From Glycomyces amatae (lineage in GTDB: Bacteria; Actinomycetota; Actinomycetes; Mycobacteriales; Micromonosporaceae): 64,000 nucleotides of DNA. Made by a program: the position numbers and the translations under genes. The stretch lies in NCBI RefSeq assembly GCF_020991375.1, contig NZ_JAJLQZ010000007.1, positions 1 to 64,000 on the forward strand, written 5' to 3'. The notes beneath the pieces were generated by a model. It made no database searches. It saw only the letters and a program-made list of their open reading frames with translations, and had not been told where the DNA came from. The stretch's first letter is position 1. Each line of letters opens with the position of its first letter. Positions 27,510 to 36,264 of the stretch are shown piece by piece.

Positions 27510-28661
27510 TCAGCACACGTTCACCGAGGCGTTGCCGGTGATCTCCCAGTTGACGTTGTCGCCGCACGGCGACTCCCGCACGGAGGTGTTGTTCACCTCC
27601 AGGTGGATCCACACGTCCCGCGTGTTGGGGAACTCCGAGCGGGCCGCGACGCGGACCTCGCCGCCGCCGTTGACCGAGCCGTCCCGGATCGAGACGTTGT
27701 AGCAGTTCTCGATGAGGATCGCGTTGTTGCCGTTGTTCGCCAGGTCGACGTTCTCGATGACCACGCCGCCGGACTGGGAGACGCAGAAGACGCCGCGGCC
27801 GCCGCCGCGGGAGATCACGTTGTCCACCCAGATGTTGGTGTCGTAGCCGCCGTCGGACTCCTGGCCGTTGTTGTTGGCCATGCGGAAGGTCGCGTAGCCC
27901 GTCCCGGCGCCGACGTTCTCGCCGTCGACGGTGCCGACCCACCCGTCCGTCGAGTTCTGGATGAGCAGGCCCGACTCGCCGACGTCGCGGGCGGTGACCC
28001 GCCCGATGTCGAACCCGTCGATGTTCCAGGTCTCGACGGCGTGGCTGCCGGCGCCTTCGACGTAGATGTCGTCCATCGTGACGTCGGTGCTGCCGGGCAG
28101 GTCGCGCTCGAACCGGATGCCGAGGCCGCCGGTGAGGTACATGTTGACGTCGCCGAGGTGCAGGCCGTGGACGTCGGCGAACCGCATCCCGAAGTAGGGG
28201 GCGCCCCGCATGTTCATGTACGGGATCGACACGTCGGTCGCGCCGATCGCCTGGATCGCGCCCTTGCCGCCGACGTAGCCGACGTCCATGGTGCCGCAGA
28301 CCTCGAACGCGGTGTGGCTGGGCAGGTCGATGGCGTTGTCGCCGATCCAGGCGCTGGCCATGACCGAGACCTTCTCCTGGCTGGTGCGGTTCGGGTCGAG
28401 CGCGCCGATCGCCTCCCAGATCGCGGTGATGTAGTACTCGCCCTGGTAGACGGTCTGCCCGTGGTAGGTGGCGGTGAAGCCGGAGGACTGGCTGCCGGTC
28501 ACGACCGCGTCGCCCCCGCCGCACGCCTGCGCCGGTGCCGGGGCGGTGTCGGCGTTCTCGGCCCCGGCCTGGGGGAGTGCGACGGCCGCGACGGCTCCGG
28601 CCAGGAGCGCGGCCGCCGTGGCGATTGCGAGGCGGATCCTCCGCCTGGGTGTGAGGGTCAT
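27510..28661 (-). CDS. Secreted right-handed beta-helix protein
   Basis: 383 residues: a signal peptide (cleavage near PQAGAE), then a parallel beta-helix of the pectate-lyase/polygalacturonase type with repeated V/I-x-V-x-N turns (DVTMDDIYVEG, VIENVDLANNGNNAILIENC, VSIRDGSVNGGGEVRVAARSEF). Paired cysteines lie near both ends and the protein finishes with Cys. It belongs to a secreted actinomycete family with no characterised member known to me; carbohydrate cleavage or binding is plausible. The last 300 residues are closely similar to the next gene, so the two arose by duplication. GAGGAG is eight bases before the ATG. The promoter carries a LacI-type half operator. Confidence 0.75.
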   Translation of the reverse strand: MTLTPRRRIRLAIATAAALLAGAVAAVALPQAGAENADTAPAPAQACGGGDAVVTGSQSSGFTATYHGQTVYQGEYYITAIWEAIGALDPNRTSQEKVSVMASAWIGDNAIDLPSHTAFEVCGTMDVGYVGGKGAIQAIGATDVSIPYMNMRGAPYFGMRFADVHGLHLGDVNMYLTGGLGIRFERDLPGSTDVTMDDIYVEGAGSHAVETWNIDGFDIGRVTARDVGESGLLIQNSTDGWVGTVDGENVGAGTGYATFRMANNNGQESDGGYDTNIWVDNVISRGGGRGVFCVSQSGGVVIENVDLANNGNNAILIENCYNVSIRDGSVNGGGEVRVAARSEFPNTRDVWIHLEVNNTSVRESPCGDNVNWEITGNASVNVC

Positions 28662-28732
28662 GCTGTGCTCTCCTCGGGAGTAGTGGCGATGAAACGATTC
28701 AAATTACATATCGACATAAATCGATATCTTGG

Positions 28733-28766
28733 ATCGTAGATCATGCCCGATGTTTTGGAAAGCGCT
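28733..28766 (-). promoter_or_regulatory. Promoter with LacI-type operator, beta-helix gene 1
   Basis: On the minus strand, -35 TTTCCA (28756-28761) and -10 TACGAT (28733-28738) have a 17-bp spacer. The -35 is embedded in AGCGCTTTCCAAAA (28753-28766), one half of the classic LacI-family operator TGGAAAGCGCTTTCCA. An identical 14-mer occupies the same place in the promoter of the second paralogue. Confidence 0.65.
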
Positions 28767-28820
28767 ACCCCCGGACAAATCATGGTTTTCCCAGCGGTTC
28801 GGACGGCGCCGGCCGCGCGA

Positions 28821-28854
28821 CCCGGCGGGGACCGGCGCGCCGGTCCCCGCCGGG
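28821..28854 (-). terminator. Terminator of the lectin/beta-helix gene
   Basis: A 34-bp perfect palindrome (17-bp arms) begins six bases beyond the stop codon of the second beta-helix gene. Confidence 0.8.
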
Positions 28855-28859
28855 CGGGT

Positions 28860-30425
28860 TCAGCAGACGTTCACGGACGCGTTGCCCGAGATCCGCCAGG
28901 TGGAGTTGTCGGCGCACGGCGATTCGCGCACCGAGGTGTTGTTGACGGTGAGGGTGATGTTCGTGTCCCGCGTGTTGGCGAACTCCGAGCGCGCCGCGAT
29001 GCGCACCTCGCCGCCGCCGTTGACGGTGCCGCTCTGGATCGTGACGTTGTAGCAGTTCTCGATGAGGATCGCGTTGTTGCCGTTGCTCGCCAGGTCCACG
29101 TTGCGGATGTTCACGCCGCCGGACTCCGAGACGCAGAAGACGCCGCGGCCGCCGCCGCGCGAGATGACGGTGTCGACGTACACGTTGGTGTTGTACGAGC
29201 CGTTCGACAGCCTGCCGTTCCGGTTGGCCATGCGGAAGGTCGCGTACCCGGTCCCGGCGCCGACGTTCTCGCCGTCGACGACGCCGATGTCGGCGTTGGT
29301 GGTGTTCTGGATGAGCAGCCCGGACTCGCCGACGTTGCGGGCGGTGACCCGGCCGACGTCGAGGCCGTTGATGTTCCACGTCTCCACGGCGTGGCTGGCG
29401 GCGCCCTCCACGTAGATGTCGTCCATCGTGACGTTGGTGCTGCCGGGCTGGTCGCGCTCGAACCGGATGCCCATGCCGCCGCTCAGGTCCATGTCGATGT
29501 CCCCGAGGTGGAGGTTGCTGTTGCCGTAGAACCGCATCGCGAAGTAGGCCGAGCCGGTCAGGTTCAGGTGCGGGATCGACACGTTGGAGGTGTTCAGCGA
29601 CTCGATCGCGCCGCGGCCGCTGCGCCATCCGATGTCGATGGTGCCGCAGCCCTCGAAGGTCTTGCCGCTGCCGATCGAGATGGTGTTGGCCCCGATCGAA
29701 CCCGAGGCCATGACGGCGACGCGCTGGCCGCTGGAGATGGAGTCCACGGCGGTCTGGACCGCGGCGCGGTAGTCGGATCCGGAGTAGACGGTGCTGGAGC
29801 CGTTGGTCGCGGTGTAGTTGCCGCTCGATCCGGTCACCTTGGCGTTCGGTGTCCCGGAGCCGCAGTCGCCCGTGCCGGGGTCGCTGCCGCCGCCGACTTC
29901 GACCAGCCGGAACTGCTGGTTGACGCCGCCGGTGGCGTCGTACTGGGAGATGCGGCCCCCGGCGGCGGTGGACCACTCCCACACGTCCATGGCCTTGCCG
30001 GAGAAGCGGTTGACGAAGGTGGCGTAGCCGCCGCTCTCCTGCACCTGCCACTGCTGGTTGGTGCCGTTGAGGTCGGTCCACTGGGCGATGGTCGCCCCGT
30101 TCTCGGCGTTCCACTCGTAGGTCTCGAGCACGAGGTTCGAGTGCCGGGCCTGGATGCGGTAGTAGCCGCCTCCGGCGTCGATGAACCGGAACTGCTGGTT
30201 GGCGGTGCCGGTGTCGTTCCACTGGATGAGCTCGGCGCCCGGCTCGGTGGAGACGTCGAGGACGTCGAGGGCGAGGCCGGAGTGGCGGCTGATGATCTTG
30301 TACCAGGTGCCGGTCTCCACCGCGCCGGCGTGGGGGACCGCGAAGAACGCGATCGCGGCGCCGGTGAGGGCGGCGGTGAGTGCGGTGAGGAGGAGGACGA
30401 GTCTGCGTTTGAGCGCTCGGGTCAT
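28860..30425 (-). CDS. Secreted ricin-type lectin plus beta-helix protein
   Basis: 521 residues: a signal peptide (to about HAGAVE), then a ricin B-type beta-trefoil (about 38-175) with three repeats ending NQQFRF, NQQWQV and NQQFRL. A Gly/Ser/Asp linker follows, then the same beta-helix domain as the preceding paralogue (about 195-521, ending ASVNVC). The trefoil probably docks the protein on a polysaccharide while the helix acts on or binds it. Compared with the shorter paralogue, the lectin was gained here or lost there. Both genes share promoter architecture and should be co-induced by the same sugar. Function remains unproven. Confidence 0.78.
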   Translation of the reverse strand: MTRALKRRLVLLLTALTAALTGAAIAFFAVPHAGAVETGTWYKIISRHSGLALDVLDVSTEPGAELIQWNDTGTANQQFRFIDAGGGYYRIQARHSNLVLETYEWNAENGATIAQWTDLNGTNQQWQVQESGGYATFVNRFSGKAMDVWEWSTAAGGRISQYDATGGVNQQFRLVEVGGGSDPGTGDCGSGTPNAKVTGSSGNYTATNGSSTVYSGSDYRAAVQTAVDSISSGQRVAVMASGSIGANTISIGSGKTFEGCGTIDIGWRSGRGAIESLNTSNVSIPHLNLTGSAYFAMRFYGNSNLHLGDIDMDLSGGMGIRFERDQPGSTNVTMDDIYVEGAASHAVETWNINGLDVGRVTARNVGESGLLIQNTTNADIGVVDGENVGAGTGYATFRMANRNGRLSNGSYNTNVYVDTVISRGGGRGVFCVSESGGVNIRNVDLASNGNNAILIENCYNVTIQSGTVNGGGEVRIAARSEFANTRDTNITLTVNNTSVRESPCADNSTWRISGNASVNVC

Positions 30426-30474
30426 GGCGTGATTCCCTATTCATTGAGGGATTGAAATGAATCGATTTAATGGG

Positions 30475-30508
30475 ATCTTAGTGGACGACCGAGGTTTTGG
30501 AAAGCGCT
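30475..30508 (-). promoter_or_regulatory. Promoter with LacI-type operator, beta-helix gene 2
   Basis: On the minus strand, -35 TTTCCA (30498-30503) and -10 TAAGAT (30475-30480) have a 17-bp spacer, overlapped by AGCGCTTTCCAAAA at 30495-30508. The layout equals that of paralogue 1, including an ATCGAT downstream of the -10. Confidence 0.65.
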
Positions 30509-30660
30509 GCGCCGGGCGGATCGGGCGCCGCTCGAGGGCGCGGGGCTGCGCCGGACCGGGGTGCCGGGGGCCGGGGCCCGCGCGGGGGACGCCGGGAGTT
30601 AGTTTACCGTCCAAATATATGTGTCCATCGCAGTGATGTCAATCAATGCGTTGAACGCCG

Positions 30661-30687
30661 GCCCGGCACGCCGAAGGGCGGCCGGGC
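30661..30687 (-). terminator. Terminator after the TIGR00300-family gene
   Basis: GCCCGGC pairs with GCCGGGC, continued by CGCC/GGCG closed by the loop GAAG, with one bulged base. It lies 29 bp beyond the stop. Confidence 0.6.
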
Positions 30688-30715
30688 CGCCCCGACCGCC
30701 CCCGCGTCCGGATCG

Positions 30716-31960
30716 CTAGTCGCGCTTGTAGCCCACGACGAGCTCCCCGGCGAGCTGCTCGCAGAACAGCCCGATGTCGGTGATGACCCCGGTGGCCTGG
30801 GCCGAGCCCCGGTCGGCCAGCTTGGTCACCGTCGCGGGGTTGATGTCGACGCTCACCAGCGGCACCTTCGCCGGCAGGATGTTGCCGGTCGCGATCGAGT
30901 GCAGCATCGTCGCGACCATGATCGCGAACCCCACCCCCGGCAGCGCCGCCCGCATCGCCCGCTGGCCCTCGATGACGTCCGTGTGCACGTCCGGCAGCGG
31001 CCCGTCGTCGCGCACCGACCCCACCAGCACGAACTCCTTGCCGTTCTTGACCATCGCGTGCATGATCCCGCCCTTGAGGACGCCCTGCCCGACCGCCTCG
31101 GCGATCGAGCCGCACGCGCGGATCTTGTTGATGGCCCGGATGTGGTGCTCGTGGCCGTGCGGCACGCCGTGCCCCTTGTCGAGGTCGACCCCGAGCGACG
31201 TGCCGAAGAGGTTCGACTCGATGTCGTGCGCCGCCAGGGCGTTCCCCGCGAAGATCACGTCCGCGTAGCCCTCGTTGATGAGCGCCTCCAGGGCCTTCCC
31301 CGCGCCCGTGTGGACGATGGCCGGCCCCCCGACCCACAGGATCTTCTCGCCGCGGGCCTTGACCTCCCGCATCTTCTCGGCGATCTGCCGCACCTGGAGC
31401 GCCTGCGGCCGCTCCGAGGACACCCCCGAGTTCATGAACTCGAAGTTCGACGACTCGGGGTCGGTCCGCTCGGGCTCGGGCAGCGGCAGGACCCGCACGC
31501 CCTCGCCGCCGCAGACGACCAGCTGCCCGGCCTTCACGTCCGACACCGGCAGCGTGCGGGCCGCGGCCCGGTCCTCGGCGACGATGATCCCGCAGTCCAT
31601 CTCGGAGTTCTCGACGTCCATCCAGCTCCCGTTGAGGCGGATCTGGGTGTCGAAGTTCGTGGTGGAGTAGAAGTCCTCGGGGAAGACCCCGTCCCGCGGC
31701 GCCGGCTTGAGGGTGGCGACCCCCGGCTCGAGCGGGTTGGCCCCGTGCGTCTGGAGCCGCATGACGATGCGCTCCACCAGCTCGGCCGTCTCCGCCGAGA
31801 CCGTCAACTGCACGTACGACTCGTCCGTGTGGTGGCGCCCCACATCGAACCGGTCGATCGTGTACGACCCCGAGTACTCCAGGACATCGTCCATGACCCG
31901 GGCGAAGATCCCCTGGTCGATGAGGTGTCCGCGCATCTCGACGGTCTTTGCGTGTTCCAC
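30716..31960 (-). CDS. TIGR00300-family protein (archaeal-type ornithine cyclodeaminase-like)
   Basis: 414 residues from a GTG preceded by AGGAG. The sequence matches the LOR/SDH-type conserved family TIGR00300: N-terminal EMRGHLIDQGIFARVMD, then DFYSTTNFDTQIRLNGSW, and a C-terminal Rossmann-like half with FAGNALAAHDIESNLFGTSLG and GVPHGHEHHIRAINKIRACGSI. Family members include an archaeal ornithine cyclodeaminase and the C-terminal half of cyanobacterial arginine dihydrolases. NAD-dependent conversion of ornithine to proline and ammonia is therefore the best guess, but the reaction in actinomycetes is not established. No arginine or ornithine genes are next to it. Confidence 0.7.
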   Translation of the reverse strand: MEHAKTVEMRGHLIDQGIFARVMDDVLEYSGSYTIDRFDVGRHHTDESYVQLTVSAETAELVERIVMRLQTHGANPLEPGVATLKPAPRDGVFPEDFYSTTNFDTQIRLNGSWMDVENSEMDCGIIVAEDRAAARTLPVSDVKAGQLVVCGGEGVRVLPLPEPERTDPESSNFEFMNSGVSSERPQALQVRQIAEKMREVKARGEKILWVGGPAIVHTGAGKALEALINEGYADVIFAGNALAAHDIESNLFGTSLGVDLDKGHGVPHGHEHHIRAINKIRACGSIAEAVGQGVLKGGIMHAMVKNGKEFVLVGSVRDDGPLPDVHTDVIEGQRAMRAALPGVGFAIMVATMLHSIATGNILPAKVPLVSVDINPATVTKLADRGSAQATGVITDIGLFCEQLAGELVVGYKRD

Positions 31961-32052
31961 GTTGGTGCTCCTGTTGCTTCCCGGGCTCGACGGTCGCCAG
32001 GGCGAGCCTAGCCCGCACGGGCCCGCCGCGGCACTCCGCCTGCGGCCCCGGC

Positions 32053-33351
32053 TCAGGCCCCGACCGGGGGAGCGGCCGCGGTCTTGGCCGCCGCGACCTC
32101 CTCGGCCGTGGGCCAGTTGCGGGTCACCAGGTACTGGAAGCCGAAGCCGAGCACGCCCCAGGCGCCCACCACGTACGGCACCGGCACCCCGAACTCGACC
32201 ACGAGCCCGATCCCCGCGATCGCGACCCCCTGCGACAACTGGAGCCCCGAGTTCGCCGCCGAGACGACGCGGCCCCGCCAGCCCTCGGGGATGCACTGCG
32301 CGAGCGTGGCGTTCATGGGCGCCATGATCATCGTCGCGACGCCCGCGGCCGCGGCGATCGCCAGCACCCCCGCCAGCGGCGGGTCCAGGAGCGCGGCGGC
32401 CAGCGCCGCCGGGGCCAGGAACGCCAGCGGCCGGATGAGCCGGTCGCGCACCGAAGGCCGCACGAACCGCGTGAACAGCAGCGTCGCGACCACCGCGGCC
32501 GCGGCGTCCACGGCCATGATCGCCCCCTGCGTCCGGGAGTCGCCGCCCGCGTGCGCGGCCCACAGCACCGCGACGCCCTCGGGGACGGCGGTGAGCGCGA
32601 ACAGGCCCCAGATGCCGAGGGAGACCGTGCGCAGGACCTTGCTGTCCCGCAGCATCCGCAGCCCGTCGGCGGTCTCGGCCAGGACATGGCGGCGCTCCTC
32701 GCGCCGGTTCACGCTCGGCCGGTGCCGGACCAGGCCCGAGATCGCGACCGCGCTGACGACGAACAGGGCCGCGTTGACCGCCAGGGCCGTGTGCGGATCG
32801 ATCGCCGCGAGCAGGCCCCCCGCGAGGTAGCCGATGATCTGGGCGGTGGCGGCGGCGCTGAAGGTGAGCGCGATGGCGACCGAGAGCCGGTCGCCGGTGA
32901 GGATCTGGGCGAGGGTGGCGACGCGGGCGGCGTGGTAGGCGGGTTGGACGGCGGCGACGCCGAAGACGATCGCGATCATCGCCGGGACCGGCAGGCCCGG
33001 CACCAGCAGCAGGGCGACGAGCGCGGCGCGCAGCAGGTCGCACACGATCATGACGCTCCGGTACGCGTACCGGTCCACAATGGCGCCCAGGACCTGGGCC
33101 AGGCCCAGGTAGGGCGCGAAGCTGATGGCGAAGGAGGCCGCGGCGAGCGCCGAGGAGCCCGTCCGGTCCCAGACGAGGTAGGTGACCGCCACCCGGTTGA
33201 GCATCGCCCCGGCGTTCGAGAGGCAGAACGCCCCGAGGAAGGCCGCGGCCTCCCGGTCGCCGAAGACCTCGGAGAAGCTCGGCTTGCGATCCTCTTGCGG
33301 CGCCTCGTCGGCGGCACCGGCCGCCGCCGGTTGAGGGTTCTGGTTCGACAC
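32053..33351 (-). CDS. MFS transporter
   Basis: 432 residues, starting GTG five bases after GGAAGG. Eleven to twelve hydrophobic segments follow a polar N-terminus. The pattern is that of the MFS_3/enterobactin-exporter-like group (LSNAGAMLNRVAVTYLVWDRTGSSALAAASFAISFAPYLG), which export siderophores, drugs or metabolites. It is on the same strand as the TIGR00300 gene, 92 bp upstream of it, so the two may share a transcript. It is divergent from bioA. Confidence 0.85.
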   Translation of the reverse strand: MSNQNPQPAAAGAADEAPQEDRKPSFSEVFGDREAAAFLGAFCLSNAGAMLNRVAVTYLVWDRTGSSALAAASFAISFAPYLGLAQVLGAIVDRYAYRSVMIVCDLLRAALVALLLVPGLPVPAMIAIVFGVAAVQPAYHAARVATLAQILTGDRLSVAIALTFSAAATAQIIGYLAGGLLAAIDPHTALAVNAALFVVSAVAISGLVRHRPSVNRREERRHVLAETADGLRMLRDSKVLRTVSLGIWGLFALTAVPEGVAVLWAAHAGGDSRTQGAIMAVDAAAAVVATLLFTRFVRPSVRDRLIRPLAFLAPAALAAALLDPPLAGVLAIAAAAGVATMIMAPMNATLAQCIPEGWRGRVVSAANSGLQLSQGVAIAGIGLVVEFGVPVPYVVGAWGVLGFGFQYLVTRNWPTAEEVAAAKTAAAPPVGA

Positions 33352-33793
33352 GGGGCCTTCCTTGCCAAGTGGGCGCCACTCCCGGCCCACGGGCATCCGA
33401 CGCGGGCACCGGGTGCCGGCTCCGCGCACGTCGACCCGCATTCCGGACGCACCGCCGGGGGAGCGATGCCTGAAGGGGCGGTAAGTGACAATCCTCCGCG
33501 ATTGCCGCAAGTGTCACCAGTCTGCCGCTGACGCAGAAGGTTGTCAAGCATCCCACTGTGTTCAAAGTGCAAAAACCCGGACGGAGGCGGTGGGTCCGGC
33601 CCGACCGCACCAAACGGTGCGGCGGCTGCACGAGCCCAGACTATGCCCCCGCCCCGCGGCACCGGCGGCGGCCTCGGATCGATAACGGTGACCGCCCAGT
33701 ACCGTCCACACTGTCCCAGGGCGGTGCCCGCCGCCACCGGACTGACGATATCCTCCAAGAGTTCTTATAGGAAACCTCTAAGGAGTCGTGCGA
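33352..33793. other. Intergenic region between the MFS gene and bioA
   Basis: 442 bp with no supported gene. GTGACA (33485-33490) and TGTCAC (33512-33517) form 6-bp inverted arms 21 bp apart, about 135 bp before the MFS start. The right end holds the bioA promoter. A weak dyad, AGAG...CTCT, spans 33758-33779 just before the bioA ribosome-binding site. Confidence 0.35.
33742..33770 (+). promoter_or_regulatory. Candidate bioAFD promoter
   Basis: CTGACG (33742-33747) and TTATAG (33765-33770) are 17 bp apart. The weak AGAG/CTCT dyad overlaps the -10 and start region and could bind a biotin-responsive repressor such as BioQ. The match to known BioQ sites is poor. Confidence 0.45.
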
Positions 33794-35116
33794 ATGACCA
33801 CCAGCGCCGAATGGATCGCCCGCGACGCCGCCGCCGTATGGCACCCGTTCACCCAGCACGCCACCTGGACCGGCGACGACCCCGTCGTCGTCGACCGCGC
33901 CGAAGGCCCCTGGCTCATCGACGTCGACGGCCGCCGCCTCCTCGACGGCGTCTCCTCACTGTGGACCACCACCCTCGGCCACGGCCACCCCGACATCAAC
34001 GCCGCCATCACCGCCCAACTCGCCCGCCTCGACCACTCCACCTTCCTCGGCACCACCCACACCCCCGGCATCGAACTCTCCGAAGCGCTCCTCGACCTCG
34101 CCCCCACCGGCCGCGGACCCGCACTCACCAAGGTCTTCTACGCCGGCGACGGCTCCTCCGCCGTCGAAGCCGCACTCAAGATCGCCTACCAGCACTCCAC
34201 CCAGACCGGCCGCTCCCGCCCCAAATTCGTGCGCCTCGAACACGCCTACCACGGCGACACCCTCGGCGCCGTCGCCGTCGGCGGCCACCGCCTCTTCCAC
34301 GACGCCTACAAACCCCTCCTGCTCGACACCATCGGCGTCGCCTCACCCGGCGACCGCGCCAACGGCAGGCACCGCGGCGCCGTCGCCCTCGCCGAACTCC
34401 AGGCCGCCATGCGCCGCGACGGCGACCAGGTGTGCGCCATCATCGTCGAACCGATGATGCAGGGCGCCGCCGGCATGCTCGACCACGACGCCGAATACCT
34501 CACCGCCGCACGCGAACTCGCCGACGCCCACGGCGCCCTCCTCATCTTCGACGAAGTCGCCACCGGCTTCGGCCGCACCGGGAGGATGTGGGCCGCCGAG
34601 CACGCCGGCGTCGTCCCCGACCTCCTCACCTGCGGCAAGGGCATCACCGGCGGCTACCTCCCGCTCTCGGCCGTCCTCGCCGCCGAACACGTCTACGACG
34701 CCTTCCTCGCCAGACCCGGCGACACCGAACCGCGCACGTTCTTCCACGGCCACACCTACACCGCCAACCCCCTGTGCTGCGCCGCCGCCCTCGCCAACCT
34801 CCGCGTCATGGCCGAGCAGGACGTCGTCGGCCAGGCCGCGCGCCTCGGCGACCGGCTCGGGAAACTCCTCGAACCCCTCGCTACCGAACCCGGCGTCGTC
34901 GAGATCCGCCGCCTCGGCACCATGACCGGCGTCGAAGTCGCCCCCGCGGGCGAACGCACCGGCTTCGCCGTCTGCCAGGCCGCCCGCGAACGCGGCGTAT
35001 GGCTGCGCCCCCTGGGCGACACCGTGATCCTCATGCCCCCGCTCACCCTCGGCGACGACGAGACCGACCTCCTCGTGAACGCCCTCGCCGAAGCGATCGA
35101 CGAGGTCCTGGCATGA
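33794..35116 (+). CDS. bioA: Adenosylmethionine-8-amino-7-oxononanoate aminotransferase
   Basis: 440 residues with TAAGGAG eight bases before the ATG. It is a class III PLP aminotransferase: the start WHPFTQHATW is typical of BioA, FDEVATGFGRTG carries the cofactor-ring aspartate, and Lys282 (CGKGITGG) is the Schiff-base residue. It converts KAPA to DAPA in biotin synthesis using S-adenosylmethionine as amino donor. It overlaps bioF (ATGA). The operon uses GAA codons noticeably more often than the surrounding genes, which may point to a different history. Confidence 0.95.
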   Translation: MTTSAEWIARDAAAVWHPFTQHATWTGDDPVVVDRAEGPWLIDVDGRRLLDGVSSLWTTTLGHGHPDINAAITAQLARLDHSTFLGTTHTPGIELSEALLDLAPTGRGPALTKVFYAGDGSSAVEAALKIAYQHSTQTGRSRPKFVRLEHAYHGDTLGAVAVGGHRLFHDAYKPLLLDTIGVASPGDRANGRHRGAVALAELQAAMRRDGDQVCAIIVEPMMQGAAGMLDHDAEYLTAARELADAHGALLIFDEVATGFGRTGRMWAAEHAGVVPDLLTCGKGITGGYLPLSAVLAAEHVYDAFLARPGDTEPRTFFHGHTYTANPLCCAAALANLRVMAEQDVVGQAARLGDRLGKLLEPLATEPGVVEIRRLGTMTGVEVAPAGERTGFAVCQAARERGVWLRPLGDTVILMPPLTLGDDETDLLVNALAEAIDEVLA

Positions 35117-36264
35117 CCAACCCCACCGCACCAGCGGCCCCCGACCTCTGGAACCGCCTCACCCGCAAGGCCGAACTGCGCGCCCGAGCCGGCCTCACCC
35201 GCACCGCCCGCCCCCGCACCGCCGCCGTCGACCTCGCCGGCAACGACTACCTCGGCCTCTCACGCCACCCCGACGTCCTCGCCGCCGCCGCCACCGCGCT
35301 CGCCGAACACGGCCTCGGCGCCGCCGGCTCCCGCCTCGTCCGCGGCACCACCGACGTCCACGAAGCCTTCGAGACCGAGTTCGCCGCCCACACCGGCGCC
35401 GAGACCGCCGTCCTCTACTCCTCGGGCTACCTCGCCAACCTCGGCGCCGTCACCGCCCTCCCCGGCCCGGTCCTGCTCGACGCCCACGCCCACGCCTCCC
35501 TCCACGACGCCGCCCGCCTCGCCGGACACCGACCGGCCACCTTCGCGCACAACGACCTCGACGACCTCGAACGCCAACTCCGGACCCTCCGGCCGGGCCT
35601 CGTCGCCGTCGAGTCCGTCTACTCCGTCCTCGGCGACGCCGCCCCCCTCCGCGAGATCCACGCCCGCACCAGCGCCCACGGCGCCCTCCTCCTCGTCGAC
35701 GAAGCCCACGCCATCGGCACCACCGGCCCCCGCGGCGCCGGCGGCGTCGCCGCCGCCGGACTCGCCGCCGACCCCGGCATCGTCATCACCGCCACCCTCT
35801 CCAAAGCCCTCGGCGCCGCCGGCGGCGCCATCGCCGGACCCGCCGCCCTCCGCCGCCACCTCCACGACACCGGCCGCACCTTCATCTTCGACACCGCCCC
35901 GCCCCCCGCCGTCATCGCCGGCGCCCGCACCGCCCTCGCCATCGCCCGCGAATCCGACACGGCCCGAACCGAACTGGCCCGCCGCGCCGCCCTCGCCGCC
36001 ACCGCCCTCGACATGCCTGCCCCCGCCCCCGCCGCCGGCGTCCTCTCCCCGCCCGCCGGCGACGCCCGCGCCGCCACCGCCTGGGCCGAACGCTGCGCCG
36101 CGCACGGCGTCGCCGTCGGCTGCTTCCGCCCCCCGTCCACACCCGACCACCGCTCGCGCCTGCGCCTCACGGTCAACACCGGCGTCCCCGCCGACGACTT
36201 CGCCCGCGCACTCGACATCGTCGCCGCGACCCGCACCGCCCCGGCCGCTACGGTGGCGCCATGA
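35113..36264 (+). CDS. bioF: 8-amino-7-oxononanoate synthase
   Basis: 383 residues of the alpha-oxoamine synthase family. NDYLGLSRHPDV near the N-terminus, DEAHAIGTTGPRGAGG, and Lys231 in TLSKALGAAGG are the expected PLP and substrate motifs. It joins pimeloyl thioester and alanine to KAPA, the step before BioA. It is coupled to bioA and bioD by four-base overlaps. The protein is very rich in Ala and Arg. Confidence 0.93.
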   Translation: MTNPTAPAAPDLWNRLTRKAELRARAGLTRTARPRTAAVDLAGNDYLGLSRHPDVLAAAATALAEHGLGAAGSRLVRGTTDVHEAFETEFAAHTGAETAVLYSSGYLANLGAVTALPGPVLLDAHAHASLHDAARLAGHRPATFAHNDLDDLERQLRTLRPGLVAVESVYSVLGDAAPLREIHARTSAHGALLLVDEAHAIGTTGPRGAGGVAAAGLAADPGIVITATLSKALGAAGGAIAGPAALRRHLHDTGRTFIFDTAPPPAVIAGARTALAIARESDTARTELARRAALAATALDMPAPAPAAGVLSPPAGDARAATAWAERCAAHGVAVGCFRPPSTPDHRSRLRLTVNTGVPADDFARALDIVAATRTAPAATVAP

